Origin: a bacterium
GTDB taxonomy: Bacteria > Vulcanimicrobiota > Vulcanimicrobiia > Vulcanimicrobiales > Vulcanimicrobiaceae
DNA length: 64,000 nt
Assembly (NCBI GenBank): GCA_021790935.1
Contig: JAJYFL010000004.1
Location: 27,142 to 91,141, forward strand
Reading direction: 5' to 3'
This document shows, in pieces, positions 1-8,013 of this stretch; the first letter of the stretch is position 1, and the number at the start of each line of letters is the position of its first letter. The position numbers and the translations under genes were made by a program. The notes beneath the pieces were generated by a model. It had not been told where the DNA came from, did no database searches, and saw only the letters and a list, made by a program, of their open reading frames with translations.

Positions 1-366
1 CGCACCCGTCGCCAGATACCGCGCGATCTTCCTGGCGAGCAGATCTAGCCGCTGCGACGGCGAGCGCACCTCGGCGGCGATATCCGGCGCGAACGGCGGC
101 TCGTCGGCCTCCTCGTCGCTCAGCGGGCGCAGGCGATCGTACGAAACGTACGCGACATCCGGAACGAACGACGTGTTCGTACCGTCGACCGCCCCCACTC
201 TGAAGCGCCACTCCGTTCCGACCAAACCGCGCCGCCGCGCGCAGCGGTCGATCGCCGCGGCAAGCGCGAACTGCACGCGCGCGTGCACCCGTTTGGGGCT
301 CACCTTGGGATAGCGCCGGCCGTCGAGATATTCGGTCTCGGTCCGGTCGTCCAATAGCACTGCCAT
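1..366 (-). CDS. Uma2-family endonuclease-like protein, copy A (3' end beyond window)
   Basis: The translation is almost the same as that of the complete gene at 1340-1867, beginning MAVLLDDRTETEYLDG and containing FVPDVAYVSYDRL and PDIAAEVRSPSQ, the conserved core of Uma2/DUF820 proteins (restriction-endonuclease-like PD-(D/E)XK fold). The start is the ATG at 364-366, preceded by GGAG eight bases upstream exactly as in copy B. The C-terminal part lies outside the window, so I cannot say whether it is intact. Substitutions relative to copy B cluster in the first half of the gene. Family functions are poorly known; these genes are typically multicopy and mobile. Family assignment is confident, function is not. 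Confidence 0.75.
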   Translation of the reverse strand, partial: MAVLLDDRTETEYLDGRRYPKVSPKRVHARVQFALAAAIDRCARRRGLVGTEWRFRVGAVDGTNTSFVPDVAYVSYDRLRPLSDEEADEPPFAPDIAAEVRSPSQRLDLLARKIARYLATGA

Positions 367-416
367 CTCTCGCACTCCATCGGCATTCTATCACGCCCGG
401 CCGCCGGTCGTGCGAG
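1..416. repeat. Direct repeat, left copy of Uma2 duplication
   Basis: Bases 1-416 match 1502-1917 closely, covering the Uma2 coding part and about 50 bases upstream of its start. Identity breaks off just after the shared GGCCGCCGGTCGTGC. The two copies are in the same orientation and bracket the toxin-antitoxin pair and the first inverted-repeat element. The left end of the copy lies outside the window. Confidence 0.85.
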
Positions 417-441
417 CCCGTCGGCTCAGAGCAGCTGTGCC

Positions 442-477
442 TTGCGCCATTTAGACTGGTCTGTTAGACTGGCCTAT
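442..477 (+). promoter_or_regulatory. Promoter and probable autoregulatory operator of the phd/vapC pair
   Basis: TTGCGC (442-447), a 17-base spacer and TAGACT (465-470) form a plausible sigma-70 promoter ending 7 bases before the antitoxin ATG, so the mRNA would be leaderless or nearly so. The 9-base direct repeat TTAGACTGG occurs at 451-459 and 464-472, a 13-base period, overlapping spacer and -10. Toxin-antitoxin operons of this class are normally repressed by the antitoxin binding such repeats; here that is inferred. Confidence 0.55.
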
Positions 478-717
478 ATGAAGACCGTAGGTGCATTCGA
501 AGCCAAGACCCACCTTCCCGAGCTGCTCAAGCAGGCAGAGGCCGGGCAAACCATCGTCGTCACCCGCCACGGCCGCCCCGTCGCGCAAATCAGCCCGGTA
601 GTTATCGAATCGCCCGGCGTCTCGCCTAGAGAAGCAATGCAACGGCTCCGATGCCTCGGACTGCGCATCGACCGCGACGAGATTCGCGGCTTACGGGACG
701 CCGGGCGACGCGCGTGA
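478..717 (+). CDS. Phd/YefM-family antitoxin
   Basis: A 79-residue protein starting MKTVGAFEAKTHLPELL and continuing through TIVVTRHGRPVAQI, the standard N-terminal DNA-binding region of Phd/YefM antitoxins. The variable C-terminal half (about residues 45-79) would wrap the toxin. The ATG at 478 is preferred over an upstream in-frame start at 442 because homology begins there and a promoter -10 lies in between. There is no Shine-Dalgarno sequence, consistent with leaderless translation. Its stop overlaps the GTG of the toxin gene (GTGA), so the two are translationally coupled. It should neutralise the PIN toxin and repress the operon. Confidence 0.85.
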   Translation: MKTVGAFEAKTHLPELLKQAEAGQTIVVTRHGRPVAQISPVVIESPGVSPREAMQRLRCLGLRIDRDEIRGLRDAGRRA

Positions 718-1136
718 CCGGCGCTCCCGGACCCGCAATCGTTGTCGATGCGTCCACCACTATCGGGTGGACCCTCGCCGACGAACGAGATCGGTACGCT
801 CTCGCCGTCGCGGCTTACGTCGTGGAGAACGGCGCACTCGTGCCTGCGCTCTGGCGTTGGGAAGTGCAGAACATTTTGCTGACGGCTTGCCGGCGCGAGC
901 GGATAACAGAGGCGCAGATGACCGAGGCTGTCATGCTCCTAGCGCACTTGCCGATAGAGATAGACCCCACGATGACGTTCGGCGCGGAGCTCGCGCTTGC
1001 GCGTCAATACGGCCTCACGGCCTACGACGCCGCATACCTCGAACTCGCAATGCGCTCCAATTGCAAAATTGCAAGCAACGACAAAGCGCTCAGAAAAGCC
1101 GCGCGCGGTGCGGGCCTATTCTACGAAGTCGAATAG
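714..1136 (+). CDS. VapC-like PIN-domain ribonuclease toxin
   Basis: A 140-residue PIN-domain protein. The acidic catalytic residues are visible: Asp in IVVDASTTIGW near the N-terminus, Glu in WRWEVQNILL, Asp in GLTAYDAAYLELA and Asp in ASNDKAL near the C-terminus. PIN toxins are Mg-dependent ribonucleases that cleave tRNA or rRNA; the target of this one is unknown. The GTG start at 714 overlaps the antitoxin stop. Because the antitoxin is Phd-like rather than AbrB-like VapB, the pair is a mixed Phd/PIN module, a common combination. It looks intact. Confidence 0.85.
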   Translation: MTGAPGPAIVVDASTTIGWTLADERDRYALAVAAYVVENGALVPALWRWEVQNILLTACRRERITEAQMTEAVMLLAHLPIEIDPTMTFGAELALARQYGLTAYDAAYLELAMRSNCKIASNDKALRKAARGAGLFYEVE

Positions 1137-1144
1137 AGCGCGCC

Positions 1145-1170
1145 CTGTCATCCTGAGCCCGTCGAAGGGC
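1145..1170. repeat. Short CTGTCATCCTGAGC...GTCGAAGG-type repeat
   Basis: The stretch CTGTCATCCTGAG followed by CCCGTCGAAGGGC lies just after the toxin stop. The CATCCTGAGC...GTCGAAGG pattern is one I recall as a widespread dispersed repeat in unrelated bacterial genomes. Only one copy was noticed here, directly abutting the inverted-repeat element, so the call is tentative. Confidence 0.35.
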
Positions 1171-1174
1171 GCGC

Positions 1175-1343
1175 CTAGGAGCCTGTCGGAGTTAAGCGCG
1201 TTTCCGTCTTTGGGCCGCCTTTTGCCCGAATACTTCGTTGCTCATCAGTCACGAAGCTACGGCTTCGCTCCTTCTTCGCGCCTCGTCTCCGAACAAAATT
1301 CGGCGCCAAATCCGAAAACGGCTCAACTCCGACAGGCTCCTAG
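1175..1343. repeat. 169-bp inverted-repeat element, copy E1
   Basis: The ends CTAGGAGCCTGTCGGAGTT (1175-1193) and its exact complement (1325-1343) form 19-bp perfect terminal inverted repeats, with weaker pairing continuing inward. The interior holds no coding potential. The same element, in opposite orientation and of the same 169-bp length, occurs at 12265-12433, and a 74-bp short relative at 7940-8013. It lies between the convergent vapC and Uma2 genes and its terminal CTAG supplies the Uma2 stop codon. This looks like a non-autonomous MITE-like or structured repeat; no transposase is nearby. Confidence 0.85.
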
Positions 1344-1867
1344 CGCGGGATCTCGATATCCGCGAACAGCTCCGCCACTTCGAAATCGAGCCACGGAAGA
1401 GCCGGATGCGCGAAGCGCGCGCCCGCCTCGTAGGTTCGCGTTTCGCCGAACGCATGCGCCACGATCGTGCGTTTCATCGGATCGACGTCGAGCACGATCG
1501 TCGCACCCGTCGCCAGATACCGCGCGATCTTCCTGGCGAGCAGATCTAGCCGCTGCGACGGCGAGCGCACCTCGGCGGCGATATCCGGCGCGAACGGCGG
1601 CTCGTCGGCCTCCTCGTCGCTCAGCGGGCGCAGGCGATCGTACGAAACGTACGCCACATCCGGAACGAACGACGTGTTCGTACCGTCGGCCACGCCCACT
1701 CTGAAGCGCCACTCCGTTCCGACCAAACCGCGCCGCCGCGCGCAGCGTTTGATCGCCGTGGCAAGGGTGGACTGCACCAGTGCGTGCACCCGTTTGGGGC
1801 TCACCTTGGGATAGCGCCGGCCGTCGAGATATTCGGTCTCGGGCCGGTCGTCCAATAACATCGCCAT
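1340..1867 (-). CDS. Uma2-family endonuclease-like protein, copy B
   Basis: A 175-residue protein of the Uma2/DUF820 family (PD-(D/E)XK-like fold). Core motifs are FVPDVAYVSYDRL, with the conserved Pro-Asp, and PDIAAEVRSPSQRLDLLARK, where the Asp, Glu and the downstream Lys are the expected active-site residues. The ATG at 1865-1867 follows GGAG with good spacing; a GTG nine bases upstream is less likely. The TAG stop is the first TAG of inverted-repeat element E1, so the last codons abut the element. A second copy sits at 1-366. These families spread by local duplication; the biological role is unknown. Confidence 0.8.
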   Translation of the reverse strand: MAMLLDDRPETEYLDGRRYPKVSPKRVHALVQSTLATAIKRCARRRGLVGTEWRFRVGVADGTNTSFVPDVAYVSYDRLRPLSDEEADEPPFAPDIAAEVRSPSQRLDLLARKIARYLATGATIVLDVDPMKRTIVAHAFGETRTYEAGARFAHPALPWLDFEVAELFADIEIPR

Positions 1868-1917
1868 CTCTCGCACTCCATCGGCATTCTATCACGCCCG
1901 GCCGCCGGTCGTGCAAG
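1502..1917. repeat. Direct repeat, right copy of Uma2 duplication
   Basis: Right-hand counterpart of bases 1-416. It covers most of Uma2 copy B and about 50 bases upstream. Together the two copies form a roughly 1.5-kb repeat period that contains the toxin-antitoxin genes and element E1. Confidence 0.85.
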
Positions 1918-2324
1918 AACGCGCGGTTCGTAATCCTGCGAAATGCGCGCGTGATGCACTTGGGCGTTGGGGCGAGCGCCATCGCGCTGGTTCAATCGTG
2001 GCTGGTTTCGGCTCCGTCGCTCGGCATGCGCGGGCTGACCATCACCCCGAAGTCGAAGTCTTTGACCTGACGGCGAACGGCCCGGCCTCCGCCGCCGGAC
2101 TGCGCGCCGGCGACATCATCACCGAAGTCAACGGCCAAGCCTGCGTTTCGATGGACCAACGGCTCTCACTGATACGCGATCGACGAGACGGTATTCCGAC
2201 GCAGTTCGTGCTCATCCGCAACCATCAAAACATGAACCTCACGGCCCCGGTCGGAAGCAACTCGTGGACACCTCCGGTCGCCGGACCCGGCTTTATCCCA
2301 CCGGCGACGCCTCGACCGTCCTGA
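1911..2324 (+). pseudogene. PDZ-domain protein remnant
   Basis: The readable part contains a good PDZ core, FDLTANGPASAAGLRAGDII followed by TEVNG, and a proline-rich tail ending PPATPRPS. The upstream portion is unconvincing: the frame opens at a GTG inside the Uma2 duplicated segment, and a more PDZ-like beginning (GMRGLTITPKSKSLT, about 2026-2070) is in another frame and ends at a stop. That suggests a frameshift or a truncated gene whose N-terminus was replaced by the duplication. PDZ domains bind peptide C-termini, usually in periplasmic proteases; no protease domain is seen here. Confidence 0.4.
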
Positions 2325-2456
2325 AACGTCCCGGAGCATCCGGGACGAACGCGCTCTTCCCAGGACGTTCCCGTAGCTCCTATACTATGTAAAACCCCAG
2401 TTGGCGCCTGATTGAGGCGCCCTAGCCGCTCGGGCTGAATCGTTGGAGGGCTAGTC

Positions 2457-4790
2457 GTGTGTCAAACCCGTCGCCTTTTGACCATTTGCTTTTCAGCCGC
2501 CACTCTGGTGCTGTCCGCGTGCGGAAAACACCAGGGGCAGGGCGTGACCGCTGCCGCGAGTGCGCCGGCCTCGGCAGCCGCAACGGGAACGGCCGCTGCC
2601 TCACCGGCCGCCGGAGCGCTATCCGCGGCGCCGCCCGCCGCTACCGCGACGCCGCAGCCGAATCTGCTGTCATGGCAGAGCGGCACGATCGTACGCGAGT
2701 ATCCGGTCAGCCCCGACTCGGACCAGAACCCACAGGAGGCTCCTGAAGGGGGCTACTCCCCCGGCGACGCCGAGAAGGGGCCCTGGGTCTACCTCTATGA
2801 ACTCCCAGGCCCGGCAAAGCTCACGGGCATTGCCGCAGCGATGCCGGACAAGACCGAACAAGGCGACGGCGCAACCGCTACGTTCGCCGTTTCGACAACG
2901 GGCCCGGAGACCGGTTTCTCCGACGTCGGCACGATCTCGTCGCCGGCGACCCCGTTGCCGTGCTGTAGCGCCGCGCAGACTCTCGCGGTGAATTCGAACG
3001 CGCGCTGGGTGCGCGTGACCGTGAACCGCACCGGCACGGTAAAGCCAATCTCCTCGATGGCTGCCTACGGGGAGATCGCACCCTTGCCCGCAACCGCACA
3101 TCTAGCCGGAACGTACGTGCAGTACAGCAAACCGTACGACAAGAGCGGAAAGTTCCGCAACGCGCCGGACCAGAGCGATCCATGGTATCTGCGGGCCGTC
3201 ACGGCCGGCACCGACGGCGCCAACGGCGAACAGTGCTTTGACGGCCATTTAGGCGATTCGTATCCCGGTACGCGCAACGGGCGTGTGTGGAGTTGGCAAA
3301 GCGGCGATCAAAAAGGGACGTACGTCGTAAACGACGAGGCGACCCTGCTCGTCGGTACTCAGGACGATGAGTCGAGCTACTGGGTGCGCACCGACAAACG
3401 GCCAAAGTATTGCGTCCCGCAAACGGCCGGTGCCGGTCCGGTGAACGTGGTCGTCCTGCAGTCGAAGGTGTGGGACGCCAGTCTATACCCCATGGACGGG
3501 GACAGCGTGAAAGACGCACCGCGGTACAGGTTCTCGCATATCGGTGCAAGCATGGTCGATCAGGCGCTGCTCGATAGCGCCTCGACTCTCGTCTTCAACG
3601 GCCTATGCACCTCCGACGATCTCTTCGACGCCGCGCAGAACCAGATGATCTCGCAGTGGGTAGCAAACGGCCACAAGCTTCTGATCTACGATGCCGATAT
3701 GTGCGGCAAGCCGACGCACTACGCCATGTTGCCGTATCAGTTCCAAAGTAACAACCCGGGGGCGCAGGGCGCAAAGGGCGACCGGCTCATTCTCGTTGAG
3801 GACGATTCGCTCGGCACGTCCGATAAGAGCGAGAAAGCTCATTATTTCGATCCACTCCCGTATGCGCACGATGAATACAATCAACTCGGTGACGCAAACA
3901 CCGTGGTCACGCACGATCCCAATTGGTGCGGGCACCTGTTCGGCACGAACGTCAATCACGTCAACGGCTTCATGCAGATGTACGCGAATTATGGGAAAGG
4001 CCTTATCATCTACGACGGCTTCGACCACGACGATAGCAACCTCGCGGGATACCGGCGGGTACGCATGCTCGAGCTGACGCAGCCGATTCCCGCCGACTTA
4101 CCGTGCACGCAAAAAGCCTCACTGGCTTTCGTCATCGAACCGAACCGCTCGGGCAAGTTCGTTCCGGGCAAACCGATCACGCTGACTTTCGCGATGGAAC
4201 TCCTCGCGAATCAGGGCTGGAAGGGCCACGTGAACGTGACGACGAGCGGGGATTTCAAGGCGAACGTGACGCCGAACTCGTTCGATACCAACGGCGGTAC
4301 GCAGCCGCTGAAGATCGCGCTCGGCGTTCCCGGCAACGCGAAAGCCGGCACCTACGCCGTCATCGTTAACGGTGACGGAGGCAACAATCAGACCGCACAG
4401 GCGACGATTCAATTGACGGCAGCGGTTCCCGCCGTCAAGCAGTTCCAGCAGCGCCGCATTCGCATTTACGGCATCCATTTCGACGTCGACAAATCGACGA
4501 TCAAGCCGCAGTCCGAGCCCGTTATCGCGCAAATCGCGGCGGTGATGAAGCAGAACCCGTCGTGGCGCTTCCGCGTGGAGGGGCACACCGATTCGGATGG
4601 CGGCTATCGGCACAACATGGTGCTCTCACAGCATCGCGCGGAATCGGTCGTCAACGATCTTGTCAAACGCTATCGCATCGCGCGCTCTCGCCTGGTTCCG
4701 ATCGGATACGGTTACTCCCGGCCGGTCGCGCCGAACACGACCGATGCCGGCAAGGCACTCAACCGCCGCGTCGAGCTCGTCCGCCTATGA
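2457..4790 (+). CDS. OmpA-domain lipoprotein with large exported region
   Basis: A 777-residue protein starting at a GTG seven bases after GGAGGG. The signal peptide ends in the lipobox LSAC with lipidated Cys at residue 22, followed by an Ala/Pro-rich linker. A central region (about 330-530) contains short beta-strand/helix motifs such as LLIYDADMCG and LIIYDGFDHDDSN; I do not recognise its family. The last ~110 residues are an OmpA-like peptidoglycan-binding domain, with FDVDKSTIKPQS, FRVEGHTDSDGG and the closing ALNRRVELVRL. It should be tethered to a membrane by lipid and to peptidoglycan by OmpA. Its stop overlaps the next gene's ATG (ATGA), implying joint function. Confidence 0.75.
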   Translation: MCQTRRLLTICFSAATLVLSACGKHQGQGVTAAASAPASAAATGTAAASPAAGALSAAPPAATATPQPNLLSWQSGTIVREYPVSPDSDQNPQEAPEGGYSPGDAEKGPWVYLYELPGPAKLTGIAAAMPDKTEQGDGATATFAVSTTGPETGFSDVGTISSPATPLPCCSAAQTLAVNSNARWVRVTVNRTGTVKPISSMAAYGEIAPLPATAHLAGTYVQYSKPYDKSGKFRNAPDQSDPWYLRAVTAGTDGANGEQCFDGHLGDSYPGTRNGRVWSWQSGDQKGTYVVNDEATLLVGTQDDESSYWVRTDKRPKYCVPQTAGAGPVNVVVLQSKVWDASLYPMDGDSVKDAPRYRFSHIGASMVDQALLDSASTLVFNGLCTSDDLFDAAQNQMISQWVANGHKLLIYDADMCGKPTHYAMLPYQFQSNNPGAQGAKGDRLILVEDDSLGTSDKSEKAHYFDPLPYAHDEYNQLGDANTVVTHDPNWCGHLFGTNVNHVNGFMQMYANYGKGLIIYDGFDHDDSNLAGYRRVRMLELTQPIPADLPCTQKASLAFVIEPNRSGKFVPGKPITLTFAMELLANQGWKGHVNVTTSGDFKANVTPNSFDTNGGTQPLKIALGVPGNAKAGTYAVIVNGDGGNNQTAQATIQLTAAVPAVKQFQQRRIRIYGIHFDVDKSTIKPQSEPVIAQIAAVMKQNPSWRFRVEGHTDSDGGYRHNMVLSQHRAESVVNDLVKRYRIARSRLVPIGYGYSRPVAPNTTDAGKALNRRVELVRL

Positions 4791-7177
4791 AGCGCGTTGC
4801 GGTACTTCTCGTCGTGGCGATTTTCGTCGTCGCAGGTATCTACTCGTATCGCCTCTTCAGCGGGCGATCGGCACGCGGTATCTCGTCGGCCGACGCGGCG
4901 ATCTTCCCCACCGCGCCCGCACCGTGTCCGTCCGACCCGAACGATCTCGCCGGCATCGAAGGCTACGCGCCCGGCGCGGGCGGTGCGGAGAAGATCGGCC
5001 AAGCCGGCTCCGGAAACATGGGTGGCTTAGGGGGAGCACTCGGCGGCGGGGAACGAGCAACACCGAGCCCGCAAGCCACGGAAGCGTGCAGCGGTATCAC
5101 GCCCGAAGTCGCACAGTATTTCGATCGCATGGACAAGCGCATGGCGCTCATCCCGGAAGACGGGTACGACCCGAATCTACGCGCCACGGAGCTCGGCGAC
5201 GCCAATGCGGTCTTCGCTTTCGTGCGCGATCATATTCGCACCGAAGCTTACGAAGGAGAGATGCGCGGCCCCAGCGGCACGCTGCAATCGCGCGGCGGTT
5301 CGCCCATCGACAAAGCGTATCTGCTGGCCGGCATGCTCGGCGCAATCGGGGTTCCGGCGCGGCTGGTGCACGGGCAACTAGGCGACTCCGAAATGCTGCA
5401 ACTCGTCAATCAGGTGGCCACGTCCAGCCCCGTTGGACTGCCCGAATCGCCGCAGCTCGCCGATGCATTCAAACAGCTGGGCATCGACGCAAACGTCGCC
5501 AGGCGGCAGGCGTTGGACGGCGTTGTGAAAACCGACGCACGAGTCGACGCGACGATTACAGCGGCGCAAGCGCCGGCCGCCGAGCTCGCAGCGGCACTGC
5601 AGCAAGGCAACGCAGCGCTTTCAGCAGATGATACTGCGCTGCGCAAAGCGTGGGCTACGAATCTGCGCGACCACTGGTGGGTGCAAGTACGGCAAGGCGG
5701 CACGTGGAGCGATTGGGACCCCAGTACGCCCGACGCCAAACCCGGAACTCATCTCGGCGCCGCGCCGACGGCCGACGGCATCCCGGAGCCCGGTCGAGAT
5801 CAGCAAACCACGCTCGCTATTCGGGTTATCGCCAACTACGCAGGCGCATCACCGCAGAGCAAGACGCTCGTCGAAGCCTCCGCGCCCATGGCGAAAATCT
5901 ACGGGATGCCGATCTCGCTGGCGATCGGCGATCGCTCGAGGGGGACGCTGGACCTGAAGGCTGCCACGTCGTTCACGCCGAGCATCAGCATGGGCAGCGA
6001 CGAAACCACCGGCGACGCCTTCGCGCTGGACCCGCCCGGCGGGCCCCGCATCGCGGCGCTACACTTGCAGATCGAAACCGATATCCCGGGTCAAGCGCCC
6101 CGCATCGTGAACCGCACGATCCTCGATCGCCGCAACGCGCAAGGTGCAATCGACGACTCCTGGACTTCCGAGCGATCGGCCTACGCCGTGACGACGACCT
6201 ACTCGATGCTCGCCGTTTCGGGCGACTTCGACCCCGGCTTTGCCGCACAACGTGAAGGCGAGGGACTCAAGGCGGTGCACGCTTTCGTGGAATACGTCAG
6301 CGCCGGCGGATACGGCAAACAACTGCCGCCTGCCGGTATTGCGGCAGCATATCCAATGGAGGACCTGCACTACTACGAACAAGATGCCCTCGTGCGGCAC
6401 CGTTTGGAGGCGGCCGCCAACGGGACGCTGCACTTCTTCTTCGACCGCCCGCAGATCGTAATGATGCACCGCGCGCTGGCCATGCGCGATGGAAAGATCA
6501 GCGGCATCGAGCAGTTCGATATCGTCGAGAACGGCATGGCGGCAACGGGCGCCGACGCGCAGGCCGCGATCAAAGCTAACTTCGTGCGCGGCTACGTCGA
6601 CACGTCGATCGAGCAGCATCTGCTTGCCGCGCCGGGCGACGGCGGCACCATCGCTCTGTTTGCCGCAGCAAAACACGCAGGCATCGCGGCCACTGTCTCC
6701 ACCGATCCGAAATTTGGCGGTATTGCGATAGTACCGGCCGCTCCGGTTGCACTGGAAGGGCACGATCGCGTCGGCTGGTGGCAAGTCGAACCGGCCAGCG
6801 GCAACCTCGTCGGGCGCATGGACGACGGCGCGGGACAGGAGCTGGTCGAGTACGCCATCGCGCGCGCGAACGACTGGTCGACGCTGTATTCGATGCTGCA
6901 ATTCTACGGCGACTTCTTCCGGTGTATCGCCAGCGCCGTAGAAGCACCACTCGCCGGTGAAGGCGGTACGCAAGCACAGGCGGCCTTCAAGCAATGCGCG
7001 GGAGCGGCGCTTTGCAACTATTTGGAGGCGCTCGGCTCCGGGGAGGCGTTCTCGCGCCTGGACAGCGATACGCTCGCACTCATCTACAACATCATGGACC
7101 TTAGCGTTCCCGGATCGAAGGATTCGTGGCCTGGCACGCTTGGCGCCGCGTGCAGCCAACACTTTAGCAACCCATAG
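4787..7177 (+). CDS. Membrane-anchored transglutaminase-like protein
   Basis: A 796-residue protein with an N-terminal signal anchor (MKRVAVLLVVAIFVVAGIYS). Residues about 135-195 (AVFAFVRDHIRTEAY, GGSPIDKAYLLAGMLGAIG, VPARLVHGQL) resemble a transglutaminase-like/papain fold, and DHWWVQ...WSDWDPS near 295-312 matches the His-Asp part. The usual catalytic Cys before the DKA helix is replaced (GGSPIDK), so it is probably not a classical transglutaminase. The rest (about 330-796) is unrecognised and may be beta-rich. Translation is coupled to the OmpA lipoprotein by an ATGA overlap, so the pair likely works together in the envelope. Confidence 0.6.
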   Translation: MKRVAVLLVVAIFVVAGIYSYRLFSGRSARGISSADAAIFPTAPAPCPSDPNDLAGIEGYAPGAGGAEKIGQAGSGNMGGLGGALGGGERATPSPQATEACSGITPEVAQYFDRMDKRMALIPEDGYDPNLRATELGDANAVFAFVRDHIRTEAYEGEMRGPSGTLQSRGGSPIDKAYLLAGMLGAIGVPARLVHGQLGDSEMLQLVNQVATSSPVGLPESPQLADAFKQLGIDANVARRQALDGVVKTDARVDATITAAQAPAAELAAALQQGNAALSADDTALRKAWATNLRDHWWVQVRQGGTWSDWDPSTPDAKPGTHLGAAPTADGIPEPGRDQQTTLAIRVIANYAGASPQSKTLVEASAPMAKIYGMPISLAIGDRSRGTLDLKAATSFTPSISMGSDETTGDAFALDPPGGPRIAALHLQIETDIPGQAPRIVNRTILDRRNAQGAIDDSWTSERSAYAVTTTYSMLAVSGDFDPGFAAQREGEGLKAVHAFVEYVSAGGYGKQLPPAGIAAAYPMEDLHYYEQDALVRHRLEAAANGTLHFFFDRPQIVMMHRALAMRDGKISGIEQFDIVENGMAATGADAQAAIKANFVRGYVDTSIEQHLLAAPGDGGTIALFAAAKHAGIAATVSTDPKFGGIAIVPAAPVALEGHDRVGWWQVEPASGNLVGRMDDGAGQELVEYAIARANDWSTLYSMLQFYGDFFRCIASAVEAPLAGEGGTQAQAAFKQCAGAALCNYLEALGSGEAFSRLDSDTLALIYNIMDLSVPGSKDSWPGTLGAACSQHFSNP

Positions 7178-7185
7178 TAGTCATC

Positions 7186-7357
7186 GCAGAAGGCGAAAGA
7201 GGACGGCAAGCTCACCGAAGAGGTGATGCTCGACACGTTCAACTTCGGCCCCGCACCCGCAGGCGGCCGCGAGATCGCCGTTCTTTTCGACAAAGCACGC
7301 GGACTCATCGTCGTCCGGGCTTCCGCACGCCTGCAGTCCGCGGCATCGGCGCCATAG
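7186..7357 (+). pseudogene. Possible C-terminal gene fragment
   Basis: Directly after the transglutaminase-like gene, one frame reads EEVMLDTFNFGPAPAGG and AVLFDKARGLIVVRASARL before a stop at 7355-7357. The composition looks protein-like, but there is no plausible start: in-frame stops sit just upstream. It may be the 3' end of a deleted gene. I do not recognise the family. Confidence 0.25.
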
Positions 7358-7426
7358 CCTACTGCCAACGCAGCAGGATGTTCGCACAGAAGGGCCAGAC
7401 CCTCCTCACCGCTGCAACTTACAAAG

Positions 7427-7843
7427 TTAGAGTTGGGGGTTGCATCGGTCGTAGCGTCCGCCATAGGCGTTTGTGAACTCGTGAACGCGCTGCAACTCCT
7501 GTTGAACGCGCTCGATCATCGTCGCTCGGACGGCCAATAGCCAGTACTTCGTTCGCTTCTCGTACGTTTCCGCGGTCGTGGCCGCGAACCCGTTCTTCGT
7601 GAACACCTCGATGGCGGCAGCCCGGTTGCGCGGATCGTTGAAGTACATCTGATGTTCGAGGACGACCACTTCGGCTCCGGCCGGCAACCGCAGACGAATC
7701 GAAGCGATAATCTGATCCCAGCCCCGGGACTCGTCGCGCGCCCGACCGCGGCCTGCGCGGTTCCGGAAACGCCGAACGGCGAACGATGCCGAAAATGTGA
7801 CGGCCATCATTACAATCGCGGCTAGAAACGGAAACTGGTTCAA
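7427..7843 (-). CDS. RraB-domain protein with N-terminal membrane segment
   Basis: A 138-residue protein. Residues 1-23 (MNQFPFLAAIVMMAVTFSAS...) form one hydrophobic segment followed by an Arg-rich stretch. The C-terminal ~85 residues, with VVVLEHQMYFNDPRNRAAAI, NGFAATTAETY, the basic/aromatic YWLLAVRATMI and the closing AYGGRYDRCNP, match the RraB (ribonuclease E inhibitor B) fold, whose hallmark ending is YGGxYDGW. In Escherichia coli RraB binds RNase E; here the membrane anchor and absence of RNase E in the window leave the role open. It lies downstream of pheA in the same orientation, separated by element E3. Confidence 0.6.
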   Translation of the reverse strand: MNQFPFLAAIVMMAVTFSASFAVRRFRNRAGRGRARDESRGWDQIIASIRLRLPAGAEVVVLEHQMYFNDPRNRAAAIEVFTKNGFAATTAETYEKRTKYWLLAVRATMIERVQQELQRVHEFTNAYGGRYDRCNPQL

Positions 7844-7939
7844 TTCACCGGCTCCACGCCACGGAACGCTTGGGCGAGCGCTTGACGCTTTCCACTCAGC
7901 CGAGGTTCCCCATATGGCCGAAATTTCCGGCCCCGGCTC

Positions 7940-8013
7940 CTAGGAGTTTGTCTGACTTGAGCGCGTTTCCGTCTTCGGATCCAAAAAACGGCCCGAGCCA
8001 GACAAACTCCTAG
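7940..8013. repeat. 74-bp short inverted-repeat element, copy E3
   Basis: The ends CTAGGAGTTTGTCTG and its exact complement (999 bases are not needed to see it: 7940-7954 and 7999-8013) enclose GACTTGAGCGCGTTTCCGTC and AAAAAACGGCCCGAGC, related to the ends of E1 and E2. The interior of the longer copies is missing. Relative to E1, the terminal repeat differs at several bases, and each change is matched by the complementary change in the other arm. The element overlaps the pheA stop codon. Confidence 0.8.
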
